The notes under the pieces were generated by a model. That model did no database searches. It saw only the letters and a program-made list of their open reading frames with translations, and was not told the DNA's origin. Shown here piece after piece: positions 1-8,127 of a stretch of DNA of 64,000 nucleotides (its first letter is position 1; each line of letters opens with the position of its first letter). This DNA comes from Candidatus Brachythrix odensensis (lineage in GTDB: Bacteria; Chloroflexota; Anaerolineae; J036; Brachytrichaceae): contig JADKDT010000010.1 in the NCBI GenBank assembly GCA_016714465.1, forward strand, positions 62,001-126,000, given 5' to 3'. The translations under genes and the position numbers were made by a program.

Positions 1-1341
1 GCGCCGGCCCAACCGGCATCCCCGTGCCGGCCGGCTTTCCCACGCCCATCCCCGCGGCGCCGACCCCGCTTCCAACCGCTGATCCACGCAAGGCGCTCAC
101 GGCCGAGAAACTCAATCAGGATATCAAGATTGAGGCCGGCGATGCGCCCCTGATCAAGCAGGCCGCCGGCACCATTAATGTGCTGCTGATGGGCATCGAC
201 ATCACCCTCGACCGCCGGCTTGCCCGCACGGATACGGTGATGGTTGCCAGCATCAATCCCGAGGTTCCGTCGGTCAGCCTGCTTTCCATTCCGCGCGACC
301 TGCAGGTGCGCATTCCGGGCCGCAGCGAGGACCGGATCAACACCGTCAGCGAATATGGTTACCTGTCCGACTATCCGGGCGGCGGGCCCTCATTTCTGGC
401 GGCTGTGCTGCGCCAAAAACTTCGGGATCAAGATCGATCACTATGCCCGCATCGACCTGAACGGGTTCATGAAGGCCATCGATGCGCTGGGCGGGATCGA
501 TGTGCTGGTCGAGTGCGAGATCAAGGATACGTTTTTTACGGTGAAAGGCCCGGATGGAAAGATCATCAGCGGTGTTCAGCCCGGCCTGGTCAGGATGAGC
601 GCCGCCCAGGCGAATTTCTACGCCCGATCGCGCTACAGCACAACCGATTTTGACCGGGCCAGGCGCCAGCAGCGCATCCTCAAGGCGATCGCTTCGAAGG
701 CCAAGAGCGGCAATATCTTCAACAATCTGCCCGCCCTGATTGGCACGATCCAGGAGAACTTTGATACCGATCTCAGCCTAATCGATGCGCCGTACTTCAT
801 CGATCTGGCCCGGCGGATGGACAACCTTGCGATCAAACAGCGGGTAGTCACCTACCCGGTGGTGGAGTCCTACCTGCGCCGCGATGGCGCCCAGGTGTTG
901 CGGCCCACCAAGGACACCATCCCTTACATCGTCGAGTCGCTCGAGCCGCCGCAGGCCGTGCCGGGCAACAAGAACCTCAATCGGCCCACCCTCGAAATTG
1001 TGAATGCCTCGGGCCGCAAGGACATGGAGTTACTGGCCGCAGAACGCATGGGCGTCGAGGGTTTCAACGTCGTCAAGATCAGCCGTGCCGATGTCGTTAA
1101 GCCCCGCACCCAGATCATTGATCTTCAGGCCACGCCAAAGGGGACTGCGGCCACCTTTCTGGTGCAGTTTTTTGCCCTGCAAGCCGCAGACGTGTTGAGC
1201 CAGCCGTCGGCCGGCGCCGCGTCTCAGATTCGCCTTGTTCTGGGCGAGGACTACGAGTCGTGCCCGAACACGAGCAATGCCGCGCGCGAGCGCCAAACCC
1301 TGCCGGGCAACGTGGATATTGCCCCGACAAGGGCGCCATAA
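1..1341 (+). CDS. LytR-CpsA-Psr (LCP) family cell-wall protein, 5' partial, frameshifted
   Basis: LCP proteins attach lipid-linked glycopolymers to the cell wall at the outer membrane face. The gene enters from the left edge, so its membrane anchor is not seen. A Pro/Ala/Thr linker is followed by the LCP core (VLLMGID near base 180, SIPRDLQV near 290, YARSRYSTTDFDRARRQQ near 620-670) and a LytR_C-type end (LEIVNASG near 1000). The reading frame changes inside the AAAAA run at 415-419. Deleting one A restores RQNFGIKIDHY, the expected LCP sequence. The family call is firm. Whether the shift is a real mutation or a sequencing error cannot be decided here. Confidence 0.88.
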
Positions 1342-1675
1342 GCTGAAGCCCGGTGCGTCTGTGGGGTCCACCGGGGGCACGCCAGGACCGATCGAGTCGG
1401 GGCACTCGAAGGCGAGGCGGCGGGCGGCGGCGAATGCGGATCCCGATATTCGAGAGGCGGGGATTGATTTCTTGAACCGGTTGGGCAAGAGCGCCAACGA
1501 ATAGGCCTGGACTGACTACAGGATGAGGCGGACTGGAGGGTTGATGCCGCGGATGAAGGCCTCAACAACACGTAGGCGGGGACGTCAGACCGGCAATACG
1601 GGTTGGGCCGGAATTCGCGGAGGATCGGCGAAAGCGCGGGACAAAGAACTGGCAGAACGGCACCTGGCGGGCGCG
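1342..1675. other. Intergenic region without recognisable gene
   Basis: This 334-base spacer separates the LCP gene from the convergent PPOX gene. Short open frames exist on both strands, but none has a family-like translation or a ribosome site. I see no strong hairpin or repeat in it. Confidence 0.6.
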
Positions 1676-2050
1676 CTACGCCGGCACGATCTCAATCGCC
1701 TGCCACTTCGTCCGGCGCAGGGTGTTCATCAGGTCAAAGATGCGCTTCGCAAAACCGAAGCGGGCCTGAAACCAGGCATTGATCTGGACGTCCTCTTCGG
1801 CCGACTTCAAGCGCGCGGTGGCCTTGATCCATTCGCCCTTCGGCTCGCCGCGCTGGCCGCACGGCATGATCCGGACTTGTCCGTTGTTCCGAATGCGCTT
1901 GACTTTGCCCGCGTCGGATACGGTCCGGACGTAAAACTTGCTGTCGTGCTCGACAAACCAGACCGGCGTGGCGACGGTGACACCGCTCTTGCGGACCGTT
2001 TCCAGATTCAGGAATTTGTGCGTTTTGAATTGTGCGAGATCGATGGACAT
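1676..2050 (-). CDS. PPOX-class (pyridoxamine 5'-phosphate oxidase-fold) protein
   Basis: A 124-residue single-domain split-barrel protein of the PPOX class, which binds FMN or F420. The N-terminal segment runs FKTHKFLNLETVRKSG, then TPVWFVEHDSKFYVRT, then a basic strand KVKRIRNNGQVRI. This order resembles the F420-dependent Rv3369-type group. Substrate and cofactor choice cannot be read from the sequence. An AAGGGG ribosome site lies 8 nt before the ATG, so this gene has a leader. It is divergent from the AEC transporter gene. Confidence 0.8.
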   Translation of the reverse strand: MSIDLAQFKTHKFLNLETVRKSGVTVATPVWFVEHDSKFYVRTVSDAGKVKRIRNNGQVRIMPCGQRGEPKGEWIKATARLKSAEEDVQINAWFQARFGFAKRIFDLMNTLRRTKWQAIEIVPA

Positions 2051-2124
2051 ATGCGTTACCCCTTGATGACCAAAATGCTATTGTCCGCAGCTGCCTGAGC
2101 GCAGGCTGAATACATGCGCTCTGC

Positions 2125-2130
2125 TACACT
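2125..2130 (+). promoter_or_regulatory. -10 box of AEC transporter gene
   Basis: TACACT lies 8 nt before the GTG start at 2139 with no Shine-Dalgarno between, so the mRNA would start at or very near the start codon. Confidence 0.55.
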
Positions 2131-2138
2131 CGCTCGCC

Positions 2139-3050
2139 GTGGCGGCGCTTTTTGGCATCTTCCTCAACGTCATCGTGCCTGTGTTTGGTCTGGTTGTCGT
2201 CGGCTATGCGATCAGCCCGCGCCTGAAGCTCGACTCGCGCACGCTTTCGCGGGTGGCCTACTATCTCTTCGTGCCCGCCTTTGTCTTCGATGTGATGAGC
2301 CGGACAAAAGTAAGTGCCGCGCTGGCCGCCGGCCTTTCGGCCTATGGCATCGTCACAGCGCTGCTGGCGGCCGGACTTGGATACTTGATTGCCCGGTTAC
2401 TGGGCCGGGACGCCAAGACCACCGCCGCGTTTGTGCTGATTGGCGTCTTTGGCAACACCGGCAACTTTGGCCTGCCGATGGTGCGTTTTCGATTTCCCGA
2501 TCAACCCCTCGCGGTGGAATACTCGACGATCTTCTTCCTGGCGATCCTGATCGTGTCGTTTGTCGTGGGCGTGGCGGTGGCCAACTTCCACAAGGGCGGG
2601 GTGGGGCGTGCGATGCTGGCGGTCGTGAAAACGCCAGCCCTGCTGGCGCTCCCGCCCGCGCTGCTCATCAACGCCCTGGATATCGCCCTGCCGCCATTCC
2701 TCACCCGTGGGGTCGACCTGCTTGCCCAGGCCATGATCCCGGTCATGCTGATCGCGCTCGGCGCACAACTGGCCGCGGCCGGGCGGCCGAAATTCTCGGG
2801 CGATTTGGTCTGGTCGTCGGTCGCGCGTCTGGTGGGCGCCCCGCTCATCGCGCTCGCGCTCGCCGCTCTTTTCGGGTTCTCCGGCCTCGAGCGGGCGGTC
2901 GGCGTCATTCAGGCGGCCATGCCGACGGCTGTGCTGGCTTCGATCATCGCGGTCGAAAATGACCTGCTTCCCGACTTCGTGATCTCGGCCGTCCTCGTCT
3001 CAACCCTGCTCAGTCTGTTGACCTTGACGGTTGTGCTCGCCATCGTGTAG
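2139..3050 (+). CDS. AEC family transporter (auxin efflux carrier-like permease)
   Basis: A 303-residue integral membrane protein of the AEC/BART family, secondary carriers that often export organic acids or malonate-like compounds. The N-terminus is hydrophobic at once (LFGIFLNVIVPVFGLVVVGY) and about ten membrane segments alternate along the length. The conserved GVFGNTGNFGLPM stretch sits near residues 103-115, as in family members. The start chosen is GTG, directly after a -10-like box. It is a monocistronic gene divergent from the PPOX gene. The substrate is unknown. Confidence 0.85.
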   Translation: MAALFGIFLNVIVPVFGLVVVGYAISPRLKLDSRTLSRVAYYLFVPAFVFDVMSRTKVSAALAAGLSAYGIVTALLAAGLGYLIARLLGRDAKTTAAFVLIGVFGNTGNFGLPMVRFRFPDQPLAVEYSTIFFLAILIVSFVVGVAVANFHKGGVGRAMLAVVKTPALLALPPALLINALDIALPPFLTRGVDLLAQAMIPVMLIALGAQLAAAGRPKFSGDLVWSSVARLVGAPLIALALAALFGFSGLERAVGVIQAAMPTAVLASIIAVENDLLPDFVISAVLVSTLLSLLTLTVVLAIV

Positions 3051-3123
3051 ACGAAAGCATTGATCGAGTGCGCCTCTTTCGACGTTGCGTACCAAGTCCG
3101 TCGAAGGGCCCGCGCCAATCGTC

Positions 3124-3218
3124 TATCCACAGATTACGCCGATTTCCGCCGATTCGTCTTTTCCGTGTCCGCGCGACGCATGTCCAAATCCGCGAAAATC
3201 TGCGTAGTCTGTGGATAG
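3124..3218. repeat. Intergenic inverted repeat (17-bp arms)
   Basis: The arms 3124-3140 and 3202-3218 pair over 17 bp with one G.T mismatch (core ATCCACAGATTACGC). Further partial pairing occurs inside. It lies between the convergent ends of the AEC gene and the histidine phosphatase gene. No gene is seen in 3051-3240. Confidence 0.75.
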
Positions 3219-3240
3219 ATCGCGCATTTCACAGGCGCGG

Positions 3241-3864
3241 TCATTTGTTGGCTTCAATGAGCGCCTGGCCCGCCCACTCGACGCAGACCAGTCCGCGCGG
3301 CCGGACCTCGACGACAAAGGTCCCTGCGTTTGGCATGCCATAGCGCTGTGCTGCATCGGCAGGCACATTCGCGCATACGTCCGGCAGCAGGTTGCCCAGC
3401 AGGCTTCCATGAGCAACCAGCGCGATTGTGGCCGGCGTGGCGCGATACAGGCTGACCAGGTCGTCCAGAAACGGCAGGAAGCGCGCCCGCACATCGTTGA
3501 GGCTGTCGCCCCCAGGCGGTCGCGCATCGCCTTCGCCGGCCCGCCAGCGCGCGACCGTCGCATCGTGAACCTGCCACGAGGCTGGGTCGCCCAGGCCTTC
3601 GAGCTCGCCGCAATCGGGTTCGCGCAACGCGTCGACGGGCAGGGCGGACAACCCGCATCGCTTGGCGACGGCGCTGGCGGTCTGCCGTGCCCTGAGGATC
3701 GGGCTGCAATACAGCGCCGTCGGCGCTTCTACCGCAATGCGCTCGGCGAGCGCCTCCGCCTGTTCCCAGCCAAGCGCCGTCAACCCGTGCGGCAGGTCGC
3801 GGTTGGACATGATCCGCAGCACGTTGGCTTCGCTCTGCCCGTGCCGGGCGAAGATCAGGCGCAT
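3241..3864 (-). CDS. Histidine phosphatase family protein (phosphoglycerate-mutase-like)
   Basis: A 207-residue branch-1 histidine phosphatase. The catalytic motif ARHGQSEAN places the phosphorylated His at residue 8. The second catalytic His is in VAHGSLLGN near residue 150. Family members dephosphorylate sugar phosphates, nucleotides or cobalamin precursors, and the substrate here is not determined. Its ATG overlaps the stop of the MazG gene (TGATG), so the two are translationally coupled. It is the last gene of the minus-strand run that starts at 7954. Confidence 0.88.
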   Translation of the reverse strand: MRLIFARHGQSEANVLRIMSNRDLPHGLTALGWEQAEALAERIAVEAPTALYCSPILRARQTASAVAKRCGLSALPVDALREPDCGELEGLGDPASWQVHDATVARWRAGEGDARPPGGDSLNDVRARFLPFLDDLVSLYRATPATIALVAHGSLLGNLLPDVCANVPADAAQRYGMPNAGTFVVEVRPRGLVCVEWAGQALIEANK

Positions 3865-4202
3865 CAGCGGGTGTCTCCATCGCCTTTGATCTTGCCGCGT
3901 TCGAGCCGATCAAAAAGCTTGGTCAGGTTGGCGCTGGCGATCTCTTCCAGGCTGAGGTCGAGCTCGGTCGCGATCTGGGCCAGATACCACAGCACATCGC
4001 CGAGCTCGCCCTTCAGCGCATCCCGGTCGGCGGGCGTAATCTCGCCGCCCCGGTCACGGAAGATCTTTTTGACCTTGCCGGCCACTTCACCGGCCTCATT
4101 GGCCAGGCCGAGGGTGGGGTAGACGATGGCATGGTCAGTGTGGATGAGGCTCCAGGTCTTGCGCGACTGGCGCTGATATTCGTCGAAATCGATCTTGTCC
4201 AT
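3864..4202 (-). CDS. MazG-like nucleotide pyrophosphohydrolase
   Basis: A 112-residue all-alpha NTP pyrophosphohydrolase of the MazG superfamily, which hydrolyses NTPs or dNTPs to monophosphates. The metal-binding acids appear as NEAGEVAGKVKK and GELGDVLWYLAQ, the EExxE...ExxD pattern of the four-helix bundle. The length matches single-domain MazG proteins. It overlaps the downstream histidine phosphatase gene by one base. The pairing with a phosphatase and a phosphoribosyltransferase suggests nucleotide house-cleaning or salvage, which is inference from context. Confidence 0.87.
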   Translation of the reverse strand: MDKIDFDEYQRQSRKTWSLIHTDHAIVYPTLGLANEAGEVAGKVKKIFRDRGGEITPADRDALKGELGDVLWYLAQIATELDLSLEEIASANLTKLFDRLERGKIKGDGDTR

Positions 4203-4229
4203 GATGATCTTCTACGCAAGCCAGTTACT

Positions 4230-4271
4230 CCGAAAGGCCCTCCCCCGCCACGGCGGGGGAGGGCCTTTCGG
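4230..4271. terminator. Perfect 20-bp hairpin between phosphoribosyltransferase and MazG genes
   Basis: The arms 4230-4249 and 4252-4271 are fully complementary, with a two-base centre. No T-tract follows on either strand. It may act as a terminator, an attenuator or an mRNA end-stabiliser within the operon. Confidence 0.55.
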
Positions 4272-4291
4272 GGAACTGCCTGCTGATGCGC

Positions 4292-4759
4292 TTACAACTC
4301 TTCCTCTTCCGGCTCCCACGGATAGACGATCCAGGCGTCCGTCTCGAAGGCATAGAAATCGGGCCGACTGTCTGGGTAGCGGCTGGCCGTGGGCTTGTAA
4401 TGGATGACGGCGACGATGGGCAGCCCGCCGGCTTCGACCACCCGATGACGGACTGCCATGGCGGTCTTGCCGCTGTCCCACACATCGTCGACGATGAGCA
4501 CCCGCTTGCCGACCAGCAGCGGATCGGCGGGAAACTGCAGAAAGCGAGGTTCATCGATTGTCTTCTCGATCGCCGTGTAGAACATCACCGCAGCCGTCAT
4601 TACGTTGCGGATGTCGAGCATCTCGCTGATGAGGCAGCCCGGAATCATGCCGCCGCGGGTGATTGCCATGACGGCGTCAATCGGCTGCCCCCGCAGTTGC
4701 TCGGCGAGCTGGCGGGTGAGGGCGTCGATGTCGTCCCAGCTGTAGTTGATTTTTGCCAT
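4292..4759 (-). CDS. Phosphoribosyltransferase (hypoxanthine/xanthine type)
   Basis: A 155-residue type I phosphoribosyltransferase. The PRPP-binding signature VLIVDDVWDSGKT lies at about residues 87-99, and an upstream AITRGGMIPG loop fits the PRPP pyrophosphate-binding loop. The acidic C-terminal end (EPEEEEL) is typical of small xanthine/hypoxanthine-type enzymes in which the C-terminal hood is short. Start: the ATG at 4759 (MAKINYSWDD) is preferred over one 8 codons earlier, because the similarity begins there and the earlier one lies in a hairpin region. The exact base specificity is unknown. Confidence 0.85.
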   Translation of the reverse strand: MAKINYSWDDIDALTRQLAEQLRGQPIDAVMAITRGGMIPGCLISEMLDIRNVMTAAVMFYTAIEKTIDEPRFLQFPADPLLVGKRVLIVDDVWDSGKTAMAVRHRVVEAGGLPIVAVIHYKPTASRYPDSRPDFYAFETDAWIVYPWEPEEEEL

Positions 4760-4773
4760 AGTGTAGGGATACC

Positions 4774-4818
4774 CCTGACGCAACGGTCGCCGGCGAAGCC
4801 GGCGACCGTTGCGTCAGG
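4774..4818. terminator. Perfect 21-bp hairpin with GAA triloop after cupin gene
   Basis: The arms 4774-4794 and 4798-4818 are fully complementary around a GAA loop. The stem includes the cupin stop codon, and no T-tract follows. Confidence 0.6.
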
Positions 4819-5263
4819 AAATCGGGTCTTGAGCAGGGCGATGCAATGACGGATAGTTGACGATCTTGTCCCACTCATCGGCGGTTGAGCGCGCGACAAA
4901 TGCGATCAGGGGACCATCACCGATGTTGTAGACCTCATGCGGTACGCCAGGCTTGATGTAGATGAAGTCGCCCGCCTCGTTGATGACCTCCTGCTCGAGG
5001 TTATCGCCGTAGGCATGCCGGACCTTGCCTTGCACGATGAAAAGCATGACCTCGAAGCCGTCATGGATGTGGGCGTAGGCGATGGCGCTGGGCGGCACGG
5101 TCGCCACATTGATCGAGAGGTTCTGCGCGCCGGCATTCTTGCCAGACAGGCCCTGTTTGTATTTGATGCCGTTCCAGCCGCGTTGCCCGCCCCCGCCCCG
5201 GATGACGGTGATGCCGTCGAGATCCTCGACGATGGTTTGGTCGATGGTGTTGTCAGAGTTCAT
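4814..5263 (-). CDS. Cupin domain protein
   Basis: A 149-residue single cupin. Motif 1 is present as AYAHIHDGFEVMLFIVQGKV (H-x-H, then E and G at the usual spacing), and motif 2 as PGVPHEVYNIGDGP. These are the metal-binding histidines and glutamate of the beta barrel. Such proteins include sugar isomerases, dioxygenases and sensor modules, so no specific reaction can be assigned. The start at 5263 has a GGGGGA ribosome site just upstream and overlaps the end of the preceding gene by 11 bases, which indicates operon coupling. Confidence 0.85.
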   Translation of the reverse strand: MNSDNTIDQTIVEDLDGITVIRGGGGQRGWNGIKYKQGLSGKNAGAQNLSINVATVPPSAIAYAHIHDGFEVMLFIVQGKVRHAYGDNLEQEVINEAGDFIYIKPGVPHEVYNIGDGPLIAFVARSTADEWDKIVNYPSLHRPAQDPIS

Positions 5264-5708
5264 TGATTCCCCCGTCTTCATCCATAAGCCTGATCAGCCC
5301 CTTTTCCTCGGCCAGATCCGCGATCTCGAGCGCGTGCAGCAGGCGGTCGCCATTGGTCTGCATCAGGGTGATGCGGCGCCATTTGAGCGAAGGAATGGGC
5401 CGGGCCAGTCGCTCCAATGGCCCAAGTTGATACTTGTAGTAGATCTCGCCCGCGCGCGGATGGGCGGGTTCGTCCGGGAACAGATCGATTCTCCGGACCA
5501 GCTCGTGCCCGCGCACGCGGGCGTACTCCTGGATTGACCACTTCTCGTCGCCGAAGTCGGCAGTGAGATAAAAGCACAGCACATCCGCCAGATACTCGCG
5601 CGGCGCGGCCCGAACCGGGAGGCGATACCAGTGGTCCCAGCGCGCGATCTCGAGATCCCGGGCTGAATTCACCAGGCACACCAGGACCCGATCTTCGGGA
5701 TGGATCAT
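5253..5708 (-). CDS. Conserved-looking hypothetical protein in nucleotide/cupin operon
   Basis: A 151-residue soluble protein that I do not assign to a named family. The translation reads like a real gene: VLVCLVNSARDLEIARWDHW at the start, a Trp/Tyr-rich middle (WYRLPVR, CFYLTADFG) and a helical acidic end. The start at 5708 is chosen because it forms an ATGA overlap with the PLP-enzyme gene upstream. The RDxxIAR and YRLPV blocks could be nucleic acid or ligand contacts, but that is only a guess. It is tied into the operon on both sides by overlaps. Confidence 0.7.
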   Translation of the reverse strand: MIHPEDRVLVCLVNSARDLEIARWDHWYRLPVRAAPREYLADVLCFYLTADFGDEKWSIQEYARVRGHELVRRIDLFPDEPAHPRAGEIYYKYQLGPLERLARPIPSLKWRRITLMQTNGDRLLHALEIADLAEEKGLIRLMDEDGGINEL

Positions 5709-7093
5709 CCGCCGCGCATCTCCCGGATCCGGCGATCGGTGTCGGCCACCATGGCCTGATGCTCGAGCCACCAGTCCGGGTCAAGCTGCGCATTGAGTTC
5801 CTGAACCGTCTTGCCCTGCTGCTCGACCCAGGTGTAATACTTCAGGTTGTGCCACTGCCGGCGCGCGTCCGGCGTGCCATCGCGAAACCAGTCGGTTTTC
5901 TGATGACGGAGAATGCCGCCAATCCGGATGTGGGCGACGGTGTCGCTCATGGGGCCGTGATCGGTCTCCATCCACTGCATCACAGACTTGTAGCGGTCAT
6001 TGTTGTCGGTCGCGACGGTCATGACGACATCCTTCTTGCCCAGGCCAAAGTGGCGGGCCGTCTTGATCGCTCCAATCAGGTTGCATACGCCGCTGATGCC
6101 AAAGATATCGGCGATGCGGGCGGCGTCGGCGGCGCCCACGCCGTAGTGCTTTGTCAATGCTTCGCTTCCCAGCGGGTGAGTGAATACGTGCGTGATGCGC
6201 AGGGCCTCCATATCGTCGATGCAGGCCAGCCCGTCCATGTTGGCCACATGATGGATCCACGTCACGTGCTTGTCGCCGATGCCCTGAATCTCGTGGCTGC
6301 CGTAACCGTTGTTGTAGAGCGTTGGGCACTGGGTGGGCTCGAGGCCGACGATGCGGCAGCCTGGGAAGGCCTGTTTGATCCGGTCTCCGGCGGCGATCGT
6401 GCCCGCGCTGCCCATCGCCGAGCAGAAGGCGCTGATGCCGCGCGTGCCGAGGCGCGCGCTGAGCTCCGCTTCCAGCCCGACGGCCGTGTTGCCGGTGACG
6501 TGATAGTGGAACCGATAGTTTCCCATCTCGGCGAACTGGTTGAGGATGCGGACCGTATCCGGGTGCTCGCGGTTCATCCGGTTGCACTCGTCGTAGATTT
6601 CCTTGACGTTGCTTTCGCTACCGTGGGTCTTGATGATTCCGGCCCCGTAGCTCTCGATCTGCTCAAACCGCTCGCGGCTCATCCCTTCGGGCAGAATCAC
6701 CATGCCCTTGAAGCCCGCCCGCCCGCTCACCCACGCTCCACCGATGCCATAGTTGCCGGTGCTGGGGAAGACCAGGGTGTGCTTCTCGCGATCGAGCTCG
6801 CCCCGGACGTACTTCTCGATCATGCATGAGTAGGCCGGACCGACTTTGTGGCTGCCGGTCGGGAAATCCTTGGCGACCATGACCACGATTTCGGCGTCGA
6901 CGCCGGTCAGCGATTTCGGCATGACGAAGTAATTGGGCTTTCCGGTCGCCGGATCCATCCAGTTCATGTTGAACAGGTTGATGGGATCGAGCGGCGCGGT
7001 CGTTCGGGCCGCCGCGGCGCGGGCGCGGATGTCCGCCGGCGCGGTCTCCGGGCGGAGCAACTCGTCAAAGGTGGGGGCAAGAAGTGTTGTCAT
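5705..7093 (-). CDS. PLP-dependent cysteine synthase-like enzyme
   Basis: A 462-residue fold-type II PLP enzyme related to cysteine synthase and cystathionine beta-synthase. Lys83 in GSHKVGPAYS is the expected Schiff-base lysine. STGNYGIGG (residues 111-119) is the substrate-loop motif, and GSAGTIAAGDR forms the phosphate-binding glycine loop. The protein is about 100-150 residues longer than a plain CysK and lacks CBS domains, so it may act on a substrate other than O-acetylserine. It is 12 bases downstream of the metallo-hydrolase gene, in the same operon. Confidence 0.82.
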   Translation of the reverse strand: MTTLLAPTFDELLRPETAPADIRARAAAARTTAPLDPINLFNMNWMDPATGKPNYFVMPKSLTGVDAEIVVMVAKDFPTGSHKVGPAYSCMIEKYVRGELDREKHTLVFPSTGNYGIGGAWVSGRAGFKGMVILPEGMSRERFEQIESYGAGIIKTHGSESNVKEIYDECNRMNREHPDTVRILNQFAEMGNYRFHYHVTGNTAVGLEAELSARLGTRGISAFCSAMGSAGTIAAGDRIKQAFPGCRIVGLEPTQCPTLYNNGYGSHEIQGIGDKHVTWIHHVANMDGLACIDDMEALRITHVFTHPLGSEALTKHYGVGAADAARIADIFGISGVCNLIGAIKTARHFGLGKKDVVMTVATDNNDRYKSVMQWMETDHGPMSDTVAHIRIGGILRHQKTDWFRDGTPDARRQWHNLKYYTWVEQQGKTVQELNAQLDPDWWLEHQAMVADTDRRIREMRGG

Positions 7094-7105
7094 GTGTCTC
7101 CAATA

Positions 7106-7954
7106 TTAAAAACGCAAGGTCAGGCCGGCCGCGGGAGCGCTGACCAAACCATCGAAGGCGCGAGATGCCTCGGCCAGATAGACGACCGTGTGTCCGGCGT
7201 CGACGTTCTCGCCCTCCAGGTGAACAAGCGCAAGGTGGCGCGCGCCGGCGCGCTGAGCAAGCTCGGCCGCCGCTTCGGCTGTGCTGTGGCCGTGCGCGCC
7301 CATTTTCAGATCCGGGGTCAGGCTGGCGCTGAGGCCGGCATCATGGACGAGCAGATCGGCATTCTGGGCCAACAGGAGCACATTCTCGGTCGACTCAGTG
7401 TCGCCCGTGAAGGCGAGCGTGACGACCCGCGCTTTCACCTGCCGCCCACTGCTGGTTTCGCCGTCGATGATTTCAAACCGGCCGCCCAGGACGGGCGCCC
7501 AATCACCATGTTTCATCGGCCAGGTGCGCAACATGATGGCCGGGTTGATTGGCGTCTCGGCAGATTGTTCGGTTGGAAGCACGATTCGTTGGACCTGGCC
7601 CGCCCGGCTCGCCACGTGCGCGTCTCCATAGCTGTGAGAAATCAGCGCATCGAGCGATATCCACGTTGTGGCGCTCGCGATGACGGCCGGCAGTGGGCCA
7701 TCGCGCGGAAGCTTCAGCGCCCACCACAGGGCAAGCATGGGATACCCCAGAGCGTGATCGCCATGCCTGTGGGTGACAAACACATGGGTGATTTCACCGG
7801 GCGACACAGCCACCGCATCCAGTTGTTGGAGTATCGATGGCCCGCAATCGATCAGGATTGTGGCGGCCCCCGCGCGAATGAGATATGCGCAATTGGCGGC
7901 CCCGCGGCTTGGCAGCGCGGAACCCGTGCCGAGGAAAGTGACTTGAATCACCAT
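7106..7954 (-). CDS. Metallo-beta-lactamase fold hydrolase (RNase Z-like)
   Basis: A 282-residue MBL-fold metallo-hydrolase with the layout of RNase Z/ElaC and related phosphodiesterases. It opens with VTFLGTGSALPS, then carries THRHGDHALGYP (the HxHxDH zinc motif), a later AFTGDTEST segment giving the bridging Asp, and HGHSTAEAA plus LVHLEGEN towards the C-terminus. It may be a tRNA 3' processing enzyme or a cyclic nucleotide/ester hydrolase. The start at 7954 (MVIQVTFLG) is preferred over one 7 codons upstream. It heads the minus-strand operon. Confidence 0.82.
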   Translation of the reverse strand: MVIQVTFLGTGSALPSRGAANCAYLIRAGAATILIDCGPSILQQLDAVAVSPGEITHVFVTHRHGDHALGYPMLALWWALKLPRDGPLPAVIASATTWISLDALISHSYGDAHVASRAGQVQRIVLPTEQSAETPINPAIMLRTWPMKHGDWAPVLGGRFEIIDGETSSGRQVKARVVTLAFTGDTESTENVLLLAQNADLLVHDAGLSASLTPDLKMGAHGHSTAEAAAELAQRAGARHLALVHLEGENVDAGHTVVYLAEASRAFDGLVSAPAAGLTLRF

Positions 7955-7984
7955 GGCGCTCAAGATTCCTGACAAACCGTTGTT

Positions 7985-8040
7985 CCGGAGGCGATAACCC
8001 CCGTCCCAGCGTACGGCGGGACGGGGGTTATCGCCTCCGG
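7985..8040. repeat. 56-bp palindromic hairpin (GGAGGCGATA family)
   Basis: The arms 7985-8007 and 8018-8040 pair perfectly over 23 bp around AGCGTACGGC. The outer arm GGAGGCGATA and the following GGTTCTGT are shared with the elements at 29801 and 33896. It stands between the divergent genes at 7954 and 8128. Confidence 0.8.
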
Positions 8041-8093
8041 ACCGGGTTCTGTCAGTGATTCTTACGGGTTATACCATGCGCCACGTGGGCTAT

Positions 8094-8121
8094 TTGACGC
8101 CCGCGCAACCCGCCCTAGAAT
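8094..8121 (+). promoter_or_regulatory. Promoter with -35 TTGACG and -10 TAGAAT
   Basis: TTGACG (8094-8099) and TAGAAT (8116-8121) are 16 bp apart. The ATG at 8128 follows only 6 nt after the -10 box, which predicts a leaderless mRNA. This is the clearest two-box promoter in the window. Confidence 0.7.
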
Positions 8122-8127
8122 CTACGC

